The notes beneath the pieces are model-generated. The model worked only from the letters and a program-made list of their open reading frames with translations, was not told the origin of the DNA and searched no databases. Both the position numbers and the translations under genes were made by a program. This document shows, piece by piece, positions 1-15,660 of a stretch of DNA of 64,000 bases. Position 1 is the stretch's first letter. Each line of letters begins with the position of its first letter. Source of the DNA: Malania oleifera (Eukaryota; Streptophyta; Magnoliopsida; Santalales; Ximeniaceae); assembly GCF_029873635.1 (NCBI RefSeq), contig NC_080422.1, positions 11,067,764 through 11,131,763 of the forward strand, read 5' to 3'.

Positions 1-3000
1 TTTAGCTTCTCTATAGTCACCACCTTTATCAACATTATTTGTTGGATTCCTGCTACCTTGGATTTTTTCAAGTGTCAGCACTCCGTCCTCTAACAGAGAT
101 TTGACGAAGTGATAATGAAGTCCAATGTGTTTGATTCTTGAATGAAATGCAGAGTTCTTTACCAGATGTATCGCACTCTAACTGTCGCTATGCAAAACAT
201 TTCTCACCTGCTTTATTCCGAACTCTGTCAACAAACCTTGAAGCCAAATCATCTCTTTGCTGGCTTCTGTCATTGCTATGTACTCAACTTCTGTAGTGGA
301 TAGGGCAACAATCTTTTGTATCTGTGACATCCAACTAAAAGTTTTTGTGCCAACAGTGAAACACATATTTGGTGGTGCTTCTGCGGTGATCAACTTCACC
401 AACAAAATCGACATCAACATAACCTTGAATTTTTAAATCTCCTTTGCCGAAACATAGGCACTTATCAATAGTGCCACGTGGGTACCTCAAGATCCACTTC
501 ACTGCTTCCTAGTGAGTTTTCCCTAGTTTTGACATGAACCTGCTGACAGCTTCCACTGCTTGACTAATGTCTGGTCTGGTACAAACCATGGCATACATGA
601 GACTTCCATTAATTGAGGCGTAAGGTACCTTAGCCATGAAGTCCTTCTCTTCATCTGTCTGGGGAGCCTGATCCTCGGAGAGGCGGAAGTGACCGGCCAA
701 TGGTGTATTTAACGCTGCTCATGTTGAATCTTTATAAAACACGGCTAATATACTCCTACTGAGATAACCGCAATGTTCCCTGTTGCTTATCTCTAGAGAT
801 CTGCATCCCAAGTATTTGCTTCGCTGAATCCAAGTCCTTCATGTCAAACTCCTCTGACAATTGTTGCTTCAATTTTCTGATCTCTTCTATATCTGGTCCT
901 GCGACTAGCATGTCATCGACATATAGCAATATAATGATATAGCTAGACTAATACCTCTTGAAATAGCAACAGTGGTCGGCATTACACTAATGAAAATCTT
1001 TCTTGCGCATAAAGTCGTCAAATTTTCGGTACCATTGCCAGGGAGCTTGTTTGAGACCGTACAAACTCTTCTTCAATCTGCACACAATTCTCTTTATCTT
1101 TCACTAAGAATCCTTCTAGCTTGTACATGTAAATCTGCTCATCTAATTCACTATGAAGAAATGTCGTCTTCACATCCAACTACTCGAGATGTAGGCCCTC
1201 CGAGGCAACAATGCTCAAGACTGATTTGATGGTTGTTAGCTTCACAATTGATGCAAAGATGTCGATATAGTCAATTCCTTCATTCTATTTGAAGCCTTTG
1301 ACTACCAACCGGGCTTTGTACTTCCTGGAGCCATCATGCTCCTCTTTGATTATGTACACCCACTTGTAGTGAAGAACCTTCTTACCTTTTGGCAACTTAA
1401 CTAGTTCCTATTTTTTGTTGGAAGTGAGGGACTACATCTTGTCCTTCATCGCAAGCTCCCACTTGTTCGAATCTCCTGCGTGACATGCTTTATCATAGCA
1501 TTCGGGTTCTCCTCCATTTGTAAGAAGTAAATAATCCAAATACCTTTTATTTGGTATATGGGGCCAAAAAGATCTCCTAAACTTCGGAGCTGGAGTAGGA
1601 GGCGGTGGTGCAACGATCTGCTCCACAGGTTCCTCTGCTTGAGGATTTTTGGCGTTTTGCTGTTGTGTCCCAACACATTCTAGGACATTATCCAAGTCTA
1701 CATAGGTTTTTTCATTTTGAACTGGTTCTGTGAATTCTGTTGTGTGTCTGTCCTTGTACATCACTTTTTCATTGAAGATCACGTCTCTGCTTCTAATTAC
1801 CTTCTTGTTTTCATCGTCTTAAATGCGATACCCATACTCACCTTCACCGTAATCGACGAAGGTGCATTTCCAGGACTTTGGATCAAGTTTGTTTCTAACA
1901 TGATCACTAATATGCACATATGCAACACAACTAAAAACATTCAAATGTGAAAGTCTTACCTCTTTTCCACTCCATACTTTTTCTAGTAGTCTGTGGTCCA
2001 ATGGTATTGATGGTCTCTTGTTGATCAAGTATGCTACTGCGTTGACTGCCTTTGCCCATAACTGCTTTGGTAGGCTTGACTGTATACACATGCTTCTGGC
2101 TCTTTCAATCAACGATCGGTTCATCCGCTCGGCTACGCCGTTGTGTTAGGGCGTACCTGGTACAGTTCTTTCCATCCTGATACCATGCTCATAGTAGAAT
2201 TTCTTGAATCTGGTGTCTTCATACTTACCACCGTTGTCGGTTCTTAGCTTCTTGATTTTTAAAAAGTTTTATTTTCAACCATTGCTTTCCATATTTCGAA
2301 AGCATCAAAGACATCTGATTTATATTTCAAAAAGTAAACTCATACCTTCTGAGAATGATCTTTGATAAATGTCACGAAGTAATTCCTTCCACTGTGGATG
2401 AGACGGTCGCCAGTCCCCATACGTCTGAATAGACTAGTTCACGTCTCTCCTTTTTTGGGGTACAGGTGTATCTCTGGCAACTGTCTCTCTTCTGTTTTCC
2501 GAGTATGCAATCCTCGCACATGTCAATCTCTACTGATCGTAGATCATTCAATTTTTCCTTTGAGTGCATCACCCTAAATCCCTTCTCGCTCATGTGACCG
2601 AGTCATTGGTGCCAAATGTTGTTATCGTCATTTCCTGTAACAACTGAAATAGACATGTAGACATTGGAGGTCACATAAAGTGTTTTACTTTTTTTACCTT
2701 GTGCAATCGTCAGTGCACCCTTTGATATCTTCCATTCATCGCCAATGAATGTTGTGGTGTATCCCTCATTTGCCAGTTGTCCAACTAAGATTAAGTTCTT
2801 TCTCAGGTCTGGAATATATTTGACATCCTTCAGCTTCCATACGGACCTGTTCATCTTGATCTTCATAATTCCTTTGCCGACTATGTTGCAAGGTTGATCA
2901 TTGTCAAGGTATACTTTTGCTATAATCACTTGGTATATACTCCTGTAGGCAATCTATACTACAAGGGGCATGAAATGAGGCTCCAGAAGCGAAGACCCAA

Positions 3001-3857
3001 GACTCCTTGCTCTCCAAAGAACATATCAACATATCACCTTTTTTTGAAGCAACATTTGCTTCTGTCTTCGCCTCATATTCTTTCCTTAGACCTTTGCACT
3101 GATTTTTGTAATGCCTGGTCTTTCCACAGTTCTAGCACTCAATCTTCTTCGTGCCCTGGGAACCTCTGAAAATTCACGATCTAGACCGTCTGGTCCTAAA
3201 TCTGCCACGATTGTTTGATCACCCATGTCCACTTCCTTTCCATAAATCTTTCCCTCGGCTTTCCACGTTCAAGGCTGAACTTGAAATGGAAGCATTGTTT
3301 GAATGTATCCTGATCTCTTCCGTCAAAATCATGCCGATCTCGTCATACTTCAGCTTTGATTTTCCTGCGGAGCTACTGATTGCAGTAACGATACTTTTCC
3401 AACTCTCAGGTAGCTGACTAAGAATCAACAAGACACGAATTTCACTGTCAAACGTGATTTCAACTGAGACGAGTTGATCTAAGAGCTCATTGAAATTGCT
3501 CAGATGTTTACTAAAATTTTCACCTGCAGGCATGTACATGGTAAACAACTTTTTCATTAAGTGTACCTTATTGGCGGTTGATGGCTGCTCATACATGTTG
3601 GAAAGTGCATCCATCGGTGATTTAGTGGTTGTCATGTGCTTGATGTTGAAGGCAACAGACTTTGCCAGCGTCATCCTAATAGCTCCGAGAGCCTTCCAGT
3701 CAAGCAACTCCCACTCGTCATCCTTCATGGATTCTGGCTTTCCCTTTAGTGGTAAGTGCAACTCCTTACCAAACAAATAGTCCTCGATTTGCATCTTCCA
3801 AAAACCGAAATTGATGTCGTCAAACATCTCGATCTTTGAGATCTTTTCGTTCGACAT
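1..3857 (-). pseudogene. Copia gag-pol polyprotein, degenerate
   Basis: The gag reading frame opens at 3857 (MSNEKISKIEMFDD...) and stays open to 3219. It is followed by a zinc knuckle at about 3089-3150 (CGK..H....C) that contains a stop codon. Protease and linker sequence lies at 2603-2929, and the pre-integrase region at 2372-2593 with C-E-D-C-I-L-G-K. The integrase core reaches about 1819 (..YLINKRPS..), a divergent linker covers 1432-1782, RT covers about 480-1430 and contains the segment VCTRPDISQAV, and RNase H lies at 178-420 (VALSTTEVEYIAM). Stops and frame changes separate the blocks, so no full polyprotein can be made from this copy. Autonomy of the family cannot be judged from here. 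Confidence 0.88.
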
Positions 3858-4444
3858 CTTGATTCACCTATCTAGAGATGGAATTAGCTCAAATAGACAA
3901 GACGGTTGGATCCAAAATAGTTGAAAACCTTGGAAATGGTTCGACTCGTTCAAAAAACGGACCTGAAATGACTCCGAAAAGCCTGGTCAAACTCCATTAA
4001 ACTTAACGGAATGTCCCTTTTTTAACGAAATATGTTGACACCGCTAGCAGACATGGCAAGGTGGGGCCCAAATGATGTTGTGGCAGCTGATTTGGTAAAG
4101 TGGGTCCTAGCTACTGACATGTCATCTGATTGGGATAATTGATGTGAACTGCGGATGCTGACGGGGACACACTGACGTCGGCTGCTGCAGTAGATGCGTG
4201 AGATACACACCGCGTGTGTGGGCGCGTGAGGTCACGAGCCGGTGACCTATGAAGGCGCGTGACGACCATGCGAACTCCTGGAAGCGCATATGGGTGCGTG
4301 TGGGCTCATGGAACCTCCATTCGAGTTCCGATTTGCACTATTGGCTTCATCTTGTTGAAAGGAGCACGCTGGTGTGCTCAAAATTTGATTTTGAGATACT
4401 GGGCAGAGGCGGTTTTGCTCCGATCTGGCAGTTTTCCTCCGATT

Positions 4445-4457
4445 TGGCTCTGATACC
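4445..4457 (-). other. Primer binding site of the copia element
   Basis: On the minus strand the sequence TGGTATCAGAGCC follows the LTR after a few bases. It is complementary to the 3' end of plant initiator-Met tRNA, the usual primer for copia reverse transcription. Confidence 0.85.
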
Positions 4458-4463
4458 AATTTT

Positions 4464-4864
4464 TGGGGATCTAGGAGCAACAATCACACCACAAATAAAA
4501 TAAACAAACAAAATGAACAAGATTTAATGTGGTTCGGCCCAAACTAACTTATGTCCATGGAGCACGCCAACCTTCACTAAAACTAGGAGAAATTACAAGA
4601 GGAGGAGGAAGCAACTGCACTCTACTCAACTCAACTCACTCTTTCTCACACCTCTCTCTCTCTCACCTTCAACTCAATTATACACTCACATATATTTTCA
4701 CGCACACACATCTCCATTTATATAGATGGATGGAGATGGATAGAAATGGAAGGTGGTAATGAGGTTCAATGAGGTGAGCTGGGATTAGCACCGACACTAC
4801 AGCACAACAAAGCTGGCTCTTTACAGCTCATCAAAGCTGGCTCCGTTTCCATTTCAGCTCAACA
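4464..4864 (-). repeat. 5' LTR of the copia element
   Basis: A 401-bp block with TG..CA ends on the minus strand, next to the PBS. A TATA box (CTATATAAATGG, minus strand) lies at about 4711-4722. The plus strand carries the motif GTGGTTCGG at about 4531, which is also found in the second copia LTR at 19159-19620 as ACGTGGTTCGG. The outer boundary at 4864 was chosen for its TGTTGAGC start on the minus strand and has no second LTR to confirm it. Confidence 0.7.
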
Positions 4865-8024
<3,160 letters not shown>

Positions 8025-8557
8025 GAGAAATGTGATCATGGCCCTTTGCATATGCTGTAGAACTATATTGGGAATTGCTTTTTCTTATGAATGTGATGCA
8101 TAGTCAATCATCCATTGTAAGATTTCCTAGAAAAAGCAGTAATCTTGTGTGCTTATCATTTGAAACTTTTGTTAATTCTTGTAAAAGGAGATGAAGCCAA
8201 ACTGATCAAGGATTTAGAATCCCAAATATGAGCAAGTCCATGTTATTGTACATTCCTGGGGTCAGGAACCTCTTATAAGTTGTAGCAGTTCAAGAAACTG
8301 GGCAGGTTATTTCCATTAATAGCAAGTGACCTTCAGAGTTGTGGAGCTTGGAGCACAGATATTCTGGATATTGTAATAAGTAATCAATCTGGATTTTCTT
8401 GCTCAAATAAAAATAACTTTCGTGAGTCACAAGGCCTATTCCTTTCTCCTCATTTCATTCTGTTTGTTGCTTATTAAGGTAGAGTTTGTATAGTGTCAAA
8501 TCTCTTTAACATATTATGCCCTTTTTTCTCCATTTTTCTGAATTAGCTATGGAGAAA
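8025..8557 (+). other. MAP kinase 3' UTR and flank
   Basis: AT-rich sequence after the MAP kinase stop codon. An AATAAA at about 8406 could serve as a polyadenylation signal. No gene is visible. Confidence 0.4.
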
Positions 8558-9237
8558 TGTTGGAAATTTAGAGAATTTTCAAAATTTCTCAATAGGCATT
8601 CAAGATATCTATTGACAATAGTTGTGTCTTCCTCTCTTTGGTACCTATTTAAATAGGTATTATTTAACGGCACCTCTTTTCATAAAAGATACCTATTCAT
8701 GATATAGGTGTCTTTCAAGAGATGTCGCCTTTAAAAAGAGTGTCCGTGTCTCTATATAAGGAGATAGTTACACACAAGAAAAACACACCCAACATCGTCT
8801 CCTATCTTCTTCTTCTTCTTCATTATTGATTTTATATTTTATATTACTTATATTTGGGTATCGATCTAGAGATAGTGACACATGAGAGAAACATACATGT
8901 ACAACATCATCTCCTCTCTTCTTCGTCATCATTATTGATTTATATTTTATGTACTTATAATTGGGCATCTCCTCTCTTCTTCGTCTTCATTATTGATTTT
9001 ATATTTTATATTACTTATATTTGGGCATTGATCTAGACCGAACCTCGATTTTATCTTGGAGATGGTGTTTGCTGATAGCACTCATACGTGAGGAGGCAAT
9101 ACCATCTTTAGGACAGCAGACATCCGATGACTCACAGGCTCAGATCCATTATATTATTTTAATTGTTGTTTATTTTATGTTTGAGCTTGTTGATTTTATT
9201 GCATTTAAAATAGACAGATTAACATATTTTTCCAACA
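8558..9237 (+). repeat. Probable solo LTR with 9-bp terminal inverted repeat
   Basis: A 680-bp block bounded by TGTTGGAAA and its exact inverse TTTCCAACA. A TATA box (CTATATAAGG) near 8752 sets the orientation. It contains two tandem units of about 107 bp (8760-8868, 8869-8975) plus a third partial unit to 9026; each includes TCTTCTTC followed by ATTATTGATTTTATATTTTA. There is no internal coding region. The flanking pentamers (agaaa, atgtt) do not match, so a TSD is not shown and the boundary could be off or the element a recombinant. Confidence 0.6.
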
Positions 9238-9483
9238 ATGTTCAACAGCTGAAGCAGTTAAAAATTCAAAAACAGTTTTGCTCTTTGTAGAAGATTGCAA
9301 CAAGGTAAACATAACTGATCATTTCACAATTTTAAATGGTGCAACACTTCTTCATTCATACCAATAATTGGCAATGCACTGAAGGGTTTAAGTACTTACA
9401 TATTTGCCGAAAACAAAAAAAGCTTAGTAGGAACTCTCCAGGAAACAAGCTCCCAATACACATTTCCTATATGGTCCTCTGTT

Positions 9484-12142
9484 TCAGAAATATTTTACCC
9501 TGTAAGAACACATCTGTACTTCAACATTATCAATTGGCAGGCTGTCTGTTGGAAAAGTGCATGCTGCAGGCCCCTGGTCAGGCAAGAGATTGCATGCTTT
9601 AGGGTTCACCCCACTAGAAATCCCAGCAACATCAGTGCAATTCCATGGAACTTTCTTTGCCTTCTTTGCCATTCCAATGGTTACATTTGATATGCAAATT
9701 CCGGTGAATGGATCCCCAGAAATTCCCTCCAGTCTAGCCACCATTGTCACATTCTCAGCAACCATGTCCCGGTAGTTAACCCCCTGGATCATGGGAAGTG
9801 CGTTGTGATTGTAGTTGTTGTCGGGATGAGACCCGTAATTCCCTGTCATCCAAAACGCCCATTTCATGGTTTTCATGGTCATCTGCCTAACATATATGTC
9901 CCTCACAAACCCTCCCCTTCCTGATGCAGTCTTGATCCTGACTCCTGATTCTGAATTGATGGCTACGATGTCTTCTGCCCTCACATCTTGGATCCCGCCA
10001 GACATCTCACTGCCCAGTGCGATCACTGCACTGAATGGAGAGATACACGTGAGGCGTCGGATTATAAGCTTCTGGGTTGGCATTCCGAATGCTATTCCAT
10101 ACTCGTCCCAACCACTCTTCACTGCAACACAATCATCTCCGGAGACAATGTAACAGTCCTCAATTCGGGTGTTCGCGCAAGAGTCTGAACCAGATGAAGA
10201 AAACCCCAAGTCAAATTATCATCAGAGAGTAATTCTTGCTGTGAGTATATGAGCTACTTAACAGTGCAAATTGATCATACAAGGAGAAATGCTTCCAATT
10301 TCATTAGGAAACAAACCTGGATTAATCCCATCTGTGTTTGGAGAGGTGACTGGTGCAAGTATCGTAATCCCTTGTACGATAATGTTGCTGCATTTCATTT
10401 TATTCTCTTAATCAGGAAAGCAATTCAAAACATAACTACAAATACACAGCACAAGCTATGAGCCAGAGGTGGAAAAACCTGCTGTAAACAGGATGAACAT
10501 TCCATGATGGTGAATTCACCAATGTAAGATTGGATATTTGCACATTATCAGAGTACATAATCTCAATCAAGTAAGGCCTGGTGTATTTTAGCTTTCCTTC
10601 ATGGAATTTTTGCCACCAGAGCTCACCCTGACCATCAATGGTGCCATTGTCCCCTGAAATCAAGTGGAACCCATACGCATATGGTGAACAAAAACTTGCA
10701 AAATTTCTTCCTAGTATTGAGAACATAATTGCACCCTTCTGAGTTTAATACCTATTACCGCGACATCGGTGAGGTTGGTTCCGAAGATAAGACTTACATA
10801 CCTCCCACCCACTGCATCCCTTCCTCGACCATAGGATGGCAAGGGTTCAATCACCGGCCATTCGCTCTCCTCCTAACCCAAATACCCAATTTAGGAAATG
10901 CGGAAACTGATTAGCAGACATGATGAAATGTGAGAAAAATTCATAGAAGAGTTTTACATGGTCCCTGTTTTCATGTTGAGAAGTGAGTAGGAAACAAATT
11001 AGGCACTAACTGCATATTTGGTACATAAGAATAGAATAGAATCAGAGGGAATGTACTTGATTTCATAATCTCCTGCATTCAAATTTTCATTTCATTCCTT
11101 TCCTACCCCATTCCATTTTGCAAAACTAAACATAACATTGGTGCGAACTGCTAATCAAGAGTTTTTAGGACGCTGCAAAGATCTCTACGAGGGTTTTAAA
11201 CACTTCTACTGTGAAACCCAGATGAAATTTCTGGAACAGAGACTAACTAATGACTGAGGCAGGAAAATTGCTCAGAAACTACAGATTGGATTGCTTGTGT
11301 TGCCTTTTTTTTTTTGGCTTTATCTTTTGTTCGAAGTGTGTGCAGTTTTGCTCATGCTGGTGTCATCATCTGTAGCTTTTGGTGAGCTCTGCTGAACGGT
11401 ATGGTTTGGTGCTTTCCTCCCCTTCTTAACAAATTACGTTCATAAAACAACAACAACAACAACAATAATAATAATAATAATAATAACAGTCCAAGCACTG
11501 ACCTGAGAAGCCAGAAGAACGGCATCTTTGTGAAGAAACAGAGTAAAGTGACTGGTGAGGTTGAAGCTACCCGTCAGCCATTTTCCGGGAGGAACGAAGA
11601 GCTGAGAGCCGCCCTCGGAACTGAACTGGCTCAAGTGACTAATGGCCGCCTGAAAGGCCTTCGTATTCGACGTCATTCCATCGCCGACTCCACCAAAATC
11701 CGTCAACGATGCACTGTGGGCTCTGCAACTTATTGCAGAGTACTCGAATGAATCCAAATTACGGGCTTTTCTGCATTTAACTCCCCCGGAGCTCAGCAAA
11801 ACCAGAACAGCCAGAACTGAAATTGCCTCAACTACCTGTACAACATTTCAATAAAGAGAATGAATTTGTGTGATTACGGAGAAGACCCAATCACAAGAAT
11901 GACAGAATGGACTCATTTTATGGATGAGAAGTTGAAATTAGGGGGAAAATTGAAACCCCCAAAGCAAAACTAAAAAAAAAAATGTTCCTGACGGCAGCAA
12001 ACTTGCATCGACCCACCCAGGAAAATGATTCTAAAGCAAAAGTGTTTTCACTAGTTTAGGAGTTTTTAAAACTTGAGAAGGGAAAGAAAGAGTTCGCAGT
12101 GAGTTGTACTTGGATTGTCGTGAGACCTGCCCGGAACTCCAT
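9484..12142 (-). CDS. GH28 polygalacturonase-like protein, six exons, 477 aa
   Basis: A secreted or membrane-anchored pectin-active glycoside hydrolase family 28 protein with a right-handed beta-helix fold, probably acting in the cell wall. Exons, from the start, are 12142-12110, 11835-11503, 10872-10752, 10653-10479, 10387-10317 and 10184-9484. All junctions are GT-AG and phases agree, giving 1434 nt with stop. The first exon is inferred: ATG GAG TTC followed after splicing by a hydrophobic stretch (AISVLAVLVLL), a signal peptide or anchor. Family motifs are NTDGINP, SGDDC and VRIKT. The canonical G-H-G catalytic-histidine motif is replaced by G-S-E (IALGSEMSGG), as in a plant clade annotated as probable polygalacturonases, so hydrolase activity is not certain. 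Several N-x-S/T sites suit passage through the ER. The length fits the family and the gene looks intact. Confidence 0.9.
11446..11488. repeat. (AAC)n/(AAT)n microsatellite
   Basis: A compound trinucleotide run on the plus strand, inside the second-exon donor intron of the GH28 gene and only about 13 bp past the splice donor. Confidence 0.9.
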
Positions 12143-12184
12143 TGCTCAAAAGGAAAATGTGATTTGCTCTGTTGCATAGGCAGA

Positions 12185-12194
12185 GTATATATAG
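12185..12194 (-). promoter_or_regulatory. Possible TATA box of the GH28 gene
   Basis: On the minus strand, TCTATATATAC lies about 45 bp upstream of the inferred ATG. The spacing suits a short 5' UTR. It is a motif match only. Confidence 0.45.
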
Positions 12195-13483
12195 ACTGTA
12201 CAATCACAAGTGCTGTACAATGCCCACAGGAGTTTTTGTTTTTGTTTTGCTTTGGTTTGTTCTGTTCTGGTTTTTATGTTTTGGTTTTCAAATGTTTGGT
12301 AGTGGAGAATGTGGTTTCCAGAGAAAAATACAATTGTATCCGCAGAAAGTGCAGTAAGATTTTAACTGAAAATAGGGAAAGGTGAGCTGAATGCGTAAAA
12401 CCATATCATATTGCAGACCATTGAGTGCGCACTATGAAAGGGCTTTGTAAGTTGGTGAGGGGTGTGTGGTTAGGGTACAAAGTAAGCCAAATATTATCGC
12501 GAACTATTTGTATTTGACTTATCTTATAACTCGAGTAGACTCGATTTTTCTCGAATTCGAATTACTTGAGTATTTTAATGAATTGAATTCAAGTTTAATA
12601 ATTATGAAATCAATCGAATTCAAATCGAGTTTGAAACTTAACATTTTTTGAGTTGAATCAAGTTCCGAGCATTTTGCTATGTTCACTCGACTCGACTTGA
12701 GTACACTCCTAGTTGTGGTCATCTCTAGTGAACCAACTTTATAGTCACTAATGGGATTGAATTTCATGAGTTGTTTACTTGAAGGTTGTAACAAGTGGGA
12801 AGTATTAAAAATTTTATTGAGGAAATTATGAACATTTCGTAAAAATGTAAAGTCGGATCATGTAAATCATTGTATTCAATTTTATTTTTTTTTTAATTTA
12901 TAACACATGTATATAGGCATGTTTCCTAATAAAACCTAACATTAAAGTTATACAATGTCATATGCACACAATAGTCATTTTGAGAGAGAGAATGGTCGAG
13001 ACTTACATTCACATTTTCGCTTGTCCATCACTTACTACACTTTGTCGAAAACTAATTTAACATTGTAGGAAATTGATTGGGACATGAAAAAATTCTCTTT
13101 TTATTTTCTTTCATACAAACTACAACTCATTATCTTGAGTTGCATGACGGCTCGACCAAGTCTAACTATGTAAATCAATTAAACCTTTACTCTCTTCATT
13201 AATGTGCTTAACCCCTTAATTTTAATTTTTATTGTACCAAACAGGGATTAATCTGTCTTAACCTAGATAATAGATTAAAGTACATCCAAAATTATGCAAA
13301 ACTCTAAATTATGCGTCCAAAGAAAATGAGAGAGGTCCCGTGAGTGATTGACAGGGACCTTCATCACGAGACTTGTCTGCCCCCCATGAGAAACCTAGCA
13401 AAACGCATTCACGAGAATTTTTGTGCTATAGGTCTTGTTTGTTTGTTTCTTTATGTGGTGGCCCTAGTGCCTTGTTTGGACTC

Positions 13484-13485
<2 letters not shown>
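12195..13485. other. Intergenic, includes a TCGAG/TCAAG-rich repeat fragment
   Basis: AT-rich sequence upstream of the GH28 gene. Between about 12520 and 12715 the motifs ACTCGAG, TCGAATTCGA and GACTCGACTTGAG recur. This resembles a common dispersed plant repeat type rich in CTCGAG/CTTGAG words. No gene is supported. Confidence 0.4.

Positions 13486-13528
<43 letters not shown>
13486..13528. repeat. (CT)n microsatellite, 43 bp
   Basis: A perfect dinucleotide run; the apparent Ser-Leu open frame across it is an artefact of the repeat. Confidence 0.95.
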
Positions 13529-14353
13529 GTGCACTACACCTCACACCCCACATGACTACATGAGCTCCACTTCTGATTTTGCCCTCCATGCCATAAAGTT
13601 TATTATATATATAATAGATCTTCTAAGTAATTGGTGTTTGATGCCATATCCCAACCAAGTTTTGTATTGGAATAGCTCTCTTCTGTGGTAGGTAAGGTCT
13701 ATTGTGAGATCATCTTGTTCTTTAATGGAGAGGATTATGTTATCGTTGGTTTGTGGATAGACGTATTCTCATTTTTTAGAAGATGAATTATTAGTTTCTT
13801 CTTTCATTTCATATTTTTTTCTATGTCAAATATTATTAAAAATAATTTTTTAATATAATTAAAATTTTTAAAAATAATGGATTAATGATGTGTAGAATCA
13901 TATTTTTATTCTTTGATTTGATATGTTTTTTTTTTTTTTTTATAATTTTCGCTGACAATAAAATATGAAAAAATATATTCCTTCCTCTCTTTTTTTCTTT
14001 CCTTTTCTTAATATTTTTCAATGTTCAAATGAAACTATGAGTACCATTTGAAACTTAGAAAAATATTTAGACTCTTTTCAAAATTACATCATTTTAGATA
14101 TACTCATTTAATCGGTCTATCACATGTGGCTATTTATAAATAAGTAAAAAAAAGGTTATTTAAAGGATCTAGATTTAGAGAACTCTACATGATAGATTTT
14201 TTGTGAAACTTAAAGGCTATTTCATTTTAACAATGAACTTTTTATTTTGAACACTTGTATTATCATAATGTTTCATTTCACTAGAGTGGATTTTTGCTGT
14301 GGTTGTACACTTTAAGATACTCATTTTACAACATTTTACTAAGATGCTAGACT
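13529..14353. other. AT-rich intergenic sequence
   Basis: Poly-A/T tracts and low-complexity sequence leading to the first gypsy LTR. I see no gene or defined element. Confidence 0.5.
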
Positions 14354-14437
14354 TGTAGAGACCCGAAAAATTATAGTAATTAAATAATTAAAGGAAGGAG
14401 AAAAAGGGAATTTCAAAAAAGAGTATTCAGCAGGGTC

Positions 14438-14626
14438 TCATCGACGAGCACAAAACATTCATCGACGAACAGGCTTCTTGGGCTTGTCGACATGTACGCA
14501 TGTCTCGTCGACTAGACATTACCGAGAGGGCTAATTTAAGGGCCTAAAATTCGTCGACGAGGGTAAGTGTTCGTCAACAAACTCCCTTCATAGATTCGTC
14601 AACGAGTTCACATGTCTCGTCAACGA
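14438..14626 (+). promoter_or_regulatory. Array of eight TCGTCGACGA-type boxes in LTR 'A'
   Basis: Eight full or partial copies of the near-palindrome (variants include TCATCGACGA, TCGTCAACGA, CGTCGACGA) are packed in 190 bp. The last copy ends 10 bp before the TATA box. The position suggests an enhancer-like U3 element, but no factor is known to me. Confidence 0.7.
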
Positions 14627-15404
14627 ATCCGCACTTTATAAATATTGCAAATTCAGGTTTTAGCGAGAAAATTTTCATGCAAGGTTCTCTCTCTCTCTCT
14701 CTCTAGGTTTCGTCTCCCTCTCCTTCTCTCTAGATTTCCAGCTTTGTTCTTCGCGGGTTCGACTATTGGAAGTCGTCATGTTACTCCTAGGAAGATTCTC
14801 TTCAAGTCTGCCGGAATAGATCGTTGGTTAGGCCAACTTGGACACCATCCCAAAATCTGGGTAAGCTGGGTATTTTAAGTTTTATAAGGTATTTGATATT
14901 TCTGAACTGAAGAAAGTGTAATAGATGAAATAATACTAAAGTTTTGTTGGGGAAAATATAAATTTTAGGGTGTTGAGTTAGGAATACTACAGGCATAGTT
15001 TTGGGTTAGATTGTGGGCTTCTCAGTAAGTTAGGTAAGGGGATAAATTAAATCATCATTTTCATGAAATTACTTATTATTATACAACATTTATTTTCATA
15101 AATTATGTATGAAATAATATAGTGTTTGGGAATACTGTTGTTGAACAGGGAAATGGATTTTATATATATATATTAATAGAAAACATGATTTTAGTTTAGA
15201 TTTTATGTTAGAATAACTTTCACGTTTGTGTGGCATGAGTATGACTTTCTATGAAATTTATGTCATATCGAAATATTATGATTTCTCATAATAAGCATGT
15301 TATAACAGTTTTCAGAAAAACTATAAAAACAACACAGGAACTATGGTTTTGAAGTATTAAGTTAAATAGTACAAAAATATCAAGATTCAATATATTATGT
15401 TTTA

Positions 15405-15660
15405 TACCGACATAGATGCCGTGATTTATACGATATGATATGCCGACGCAGATGCCGTGATCTATACGATATGATATGCTGGCGCTAATGTTGTGATCTA
15501 TATGATATGATATGTCGGTGCAGATGTCGTAATCTATACGATATGATATGTCGGTGCAGATGTTGTGATCTATACGATATGATATGCCAGCGCAGATACT
15601 GTGATTTACATGTTATGATATACCGGCGTAGATGCCGTGATTTATGTTGGTGTAGATGTC
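15405..15660. repeat. 36-bp minisatellite in LTR 'A', about seven units
   Basis: Units begin at 15405, 15441, 15477, 15513, 15549 and 15585, with the words GCCGTGATCTATACG and ATATGATATG. Regular spacing with variable GC-rich halves. Confidence 0.9.

Larger units (their letters stand above)
1..4864 (-). mobile_element. Ty1/copia retrotransposon, 5' part (truncated by window edge)
   Basis: This is a minus-strand copia element read from its 5' LTR at the high-coordinate end to RNase H at position 1. The domain order gag, protease, integrase, RT, RNase H is diagnostic of copia rather than gypsy. A PBS matching initiator-Met tRNA (TGGTATCAGAGCC on the minus strand) sits just inside the LTR. The 3' LTR lies outside the window. 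The bases just outside the LTR (gtttt, 4865-4869) are the candidate target-site duplication, but its partner is not visible. The element lies 708 bp upstream of a MAP kinase exon on the opposite strand and is probably inside that gene's intron. Confidence 0.9.

Noticed and set aside
9557-10188. Plus-strand open frames within the last GH28 exon
   Set aside because: Antisense shadows of the minus-strand GH28 coding sequence.
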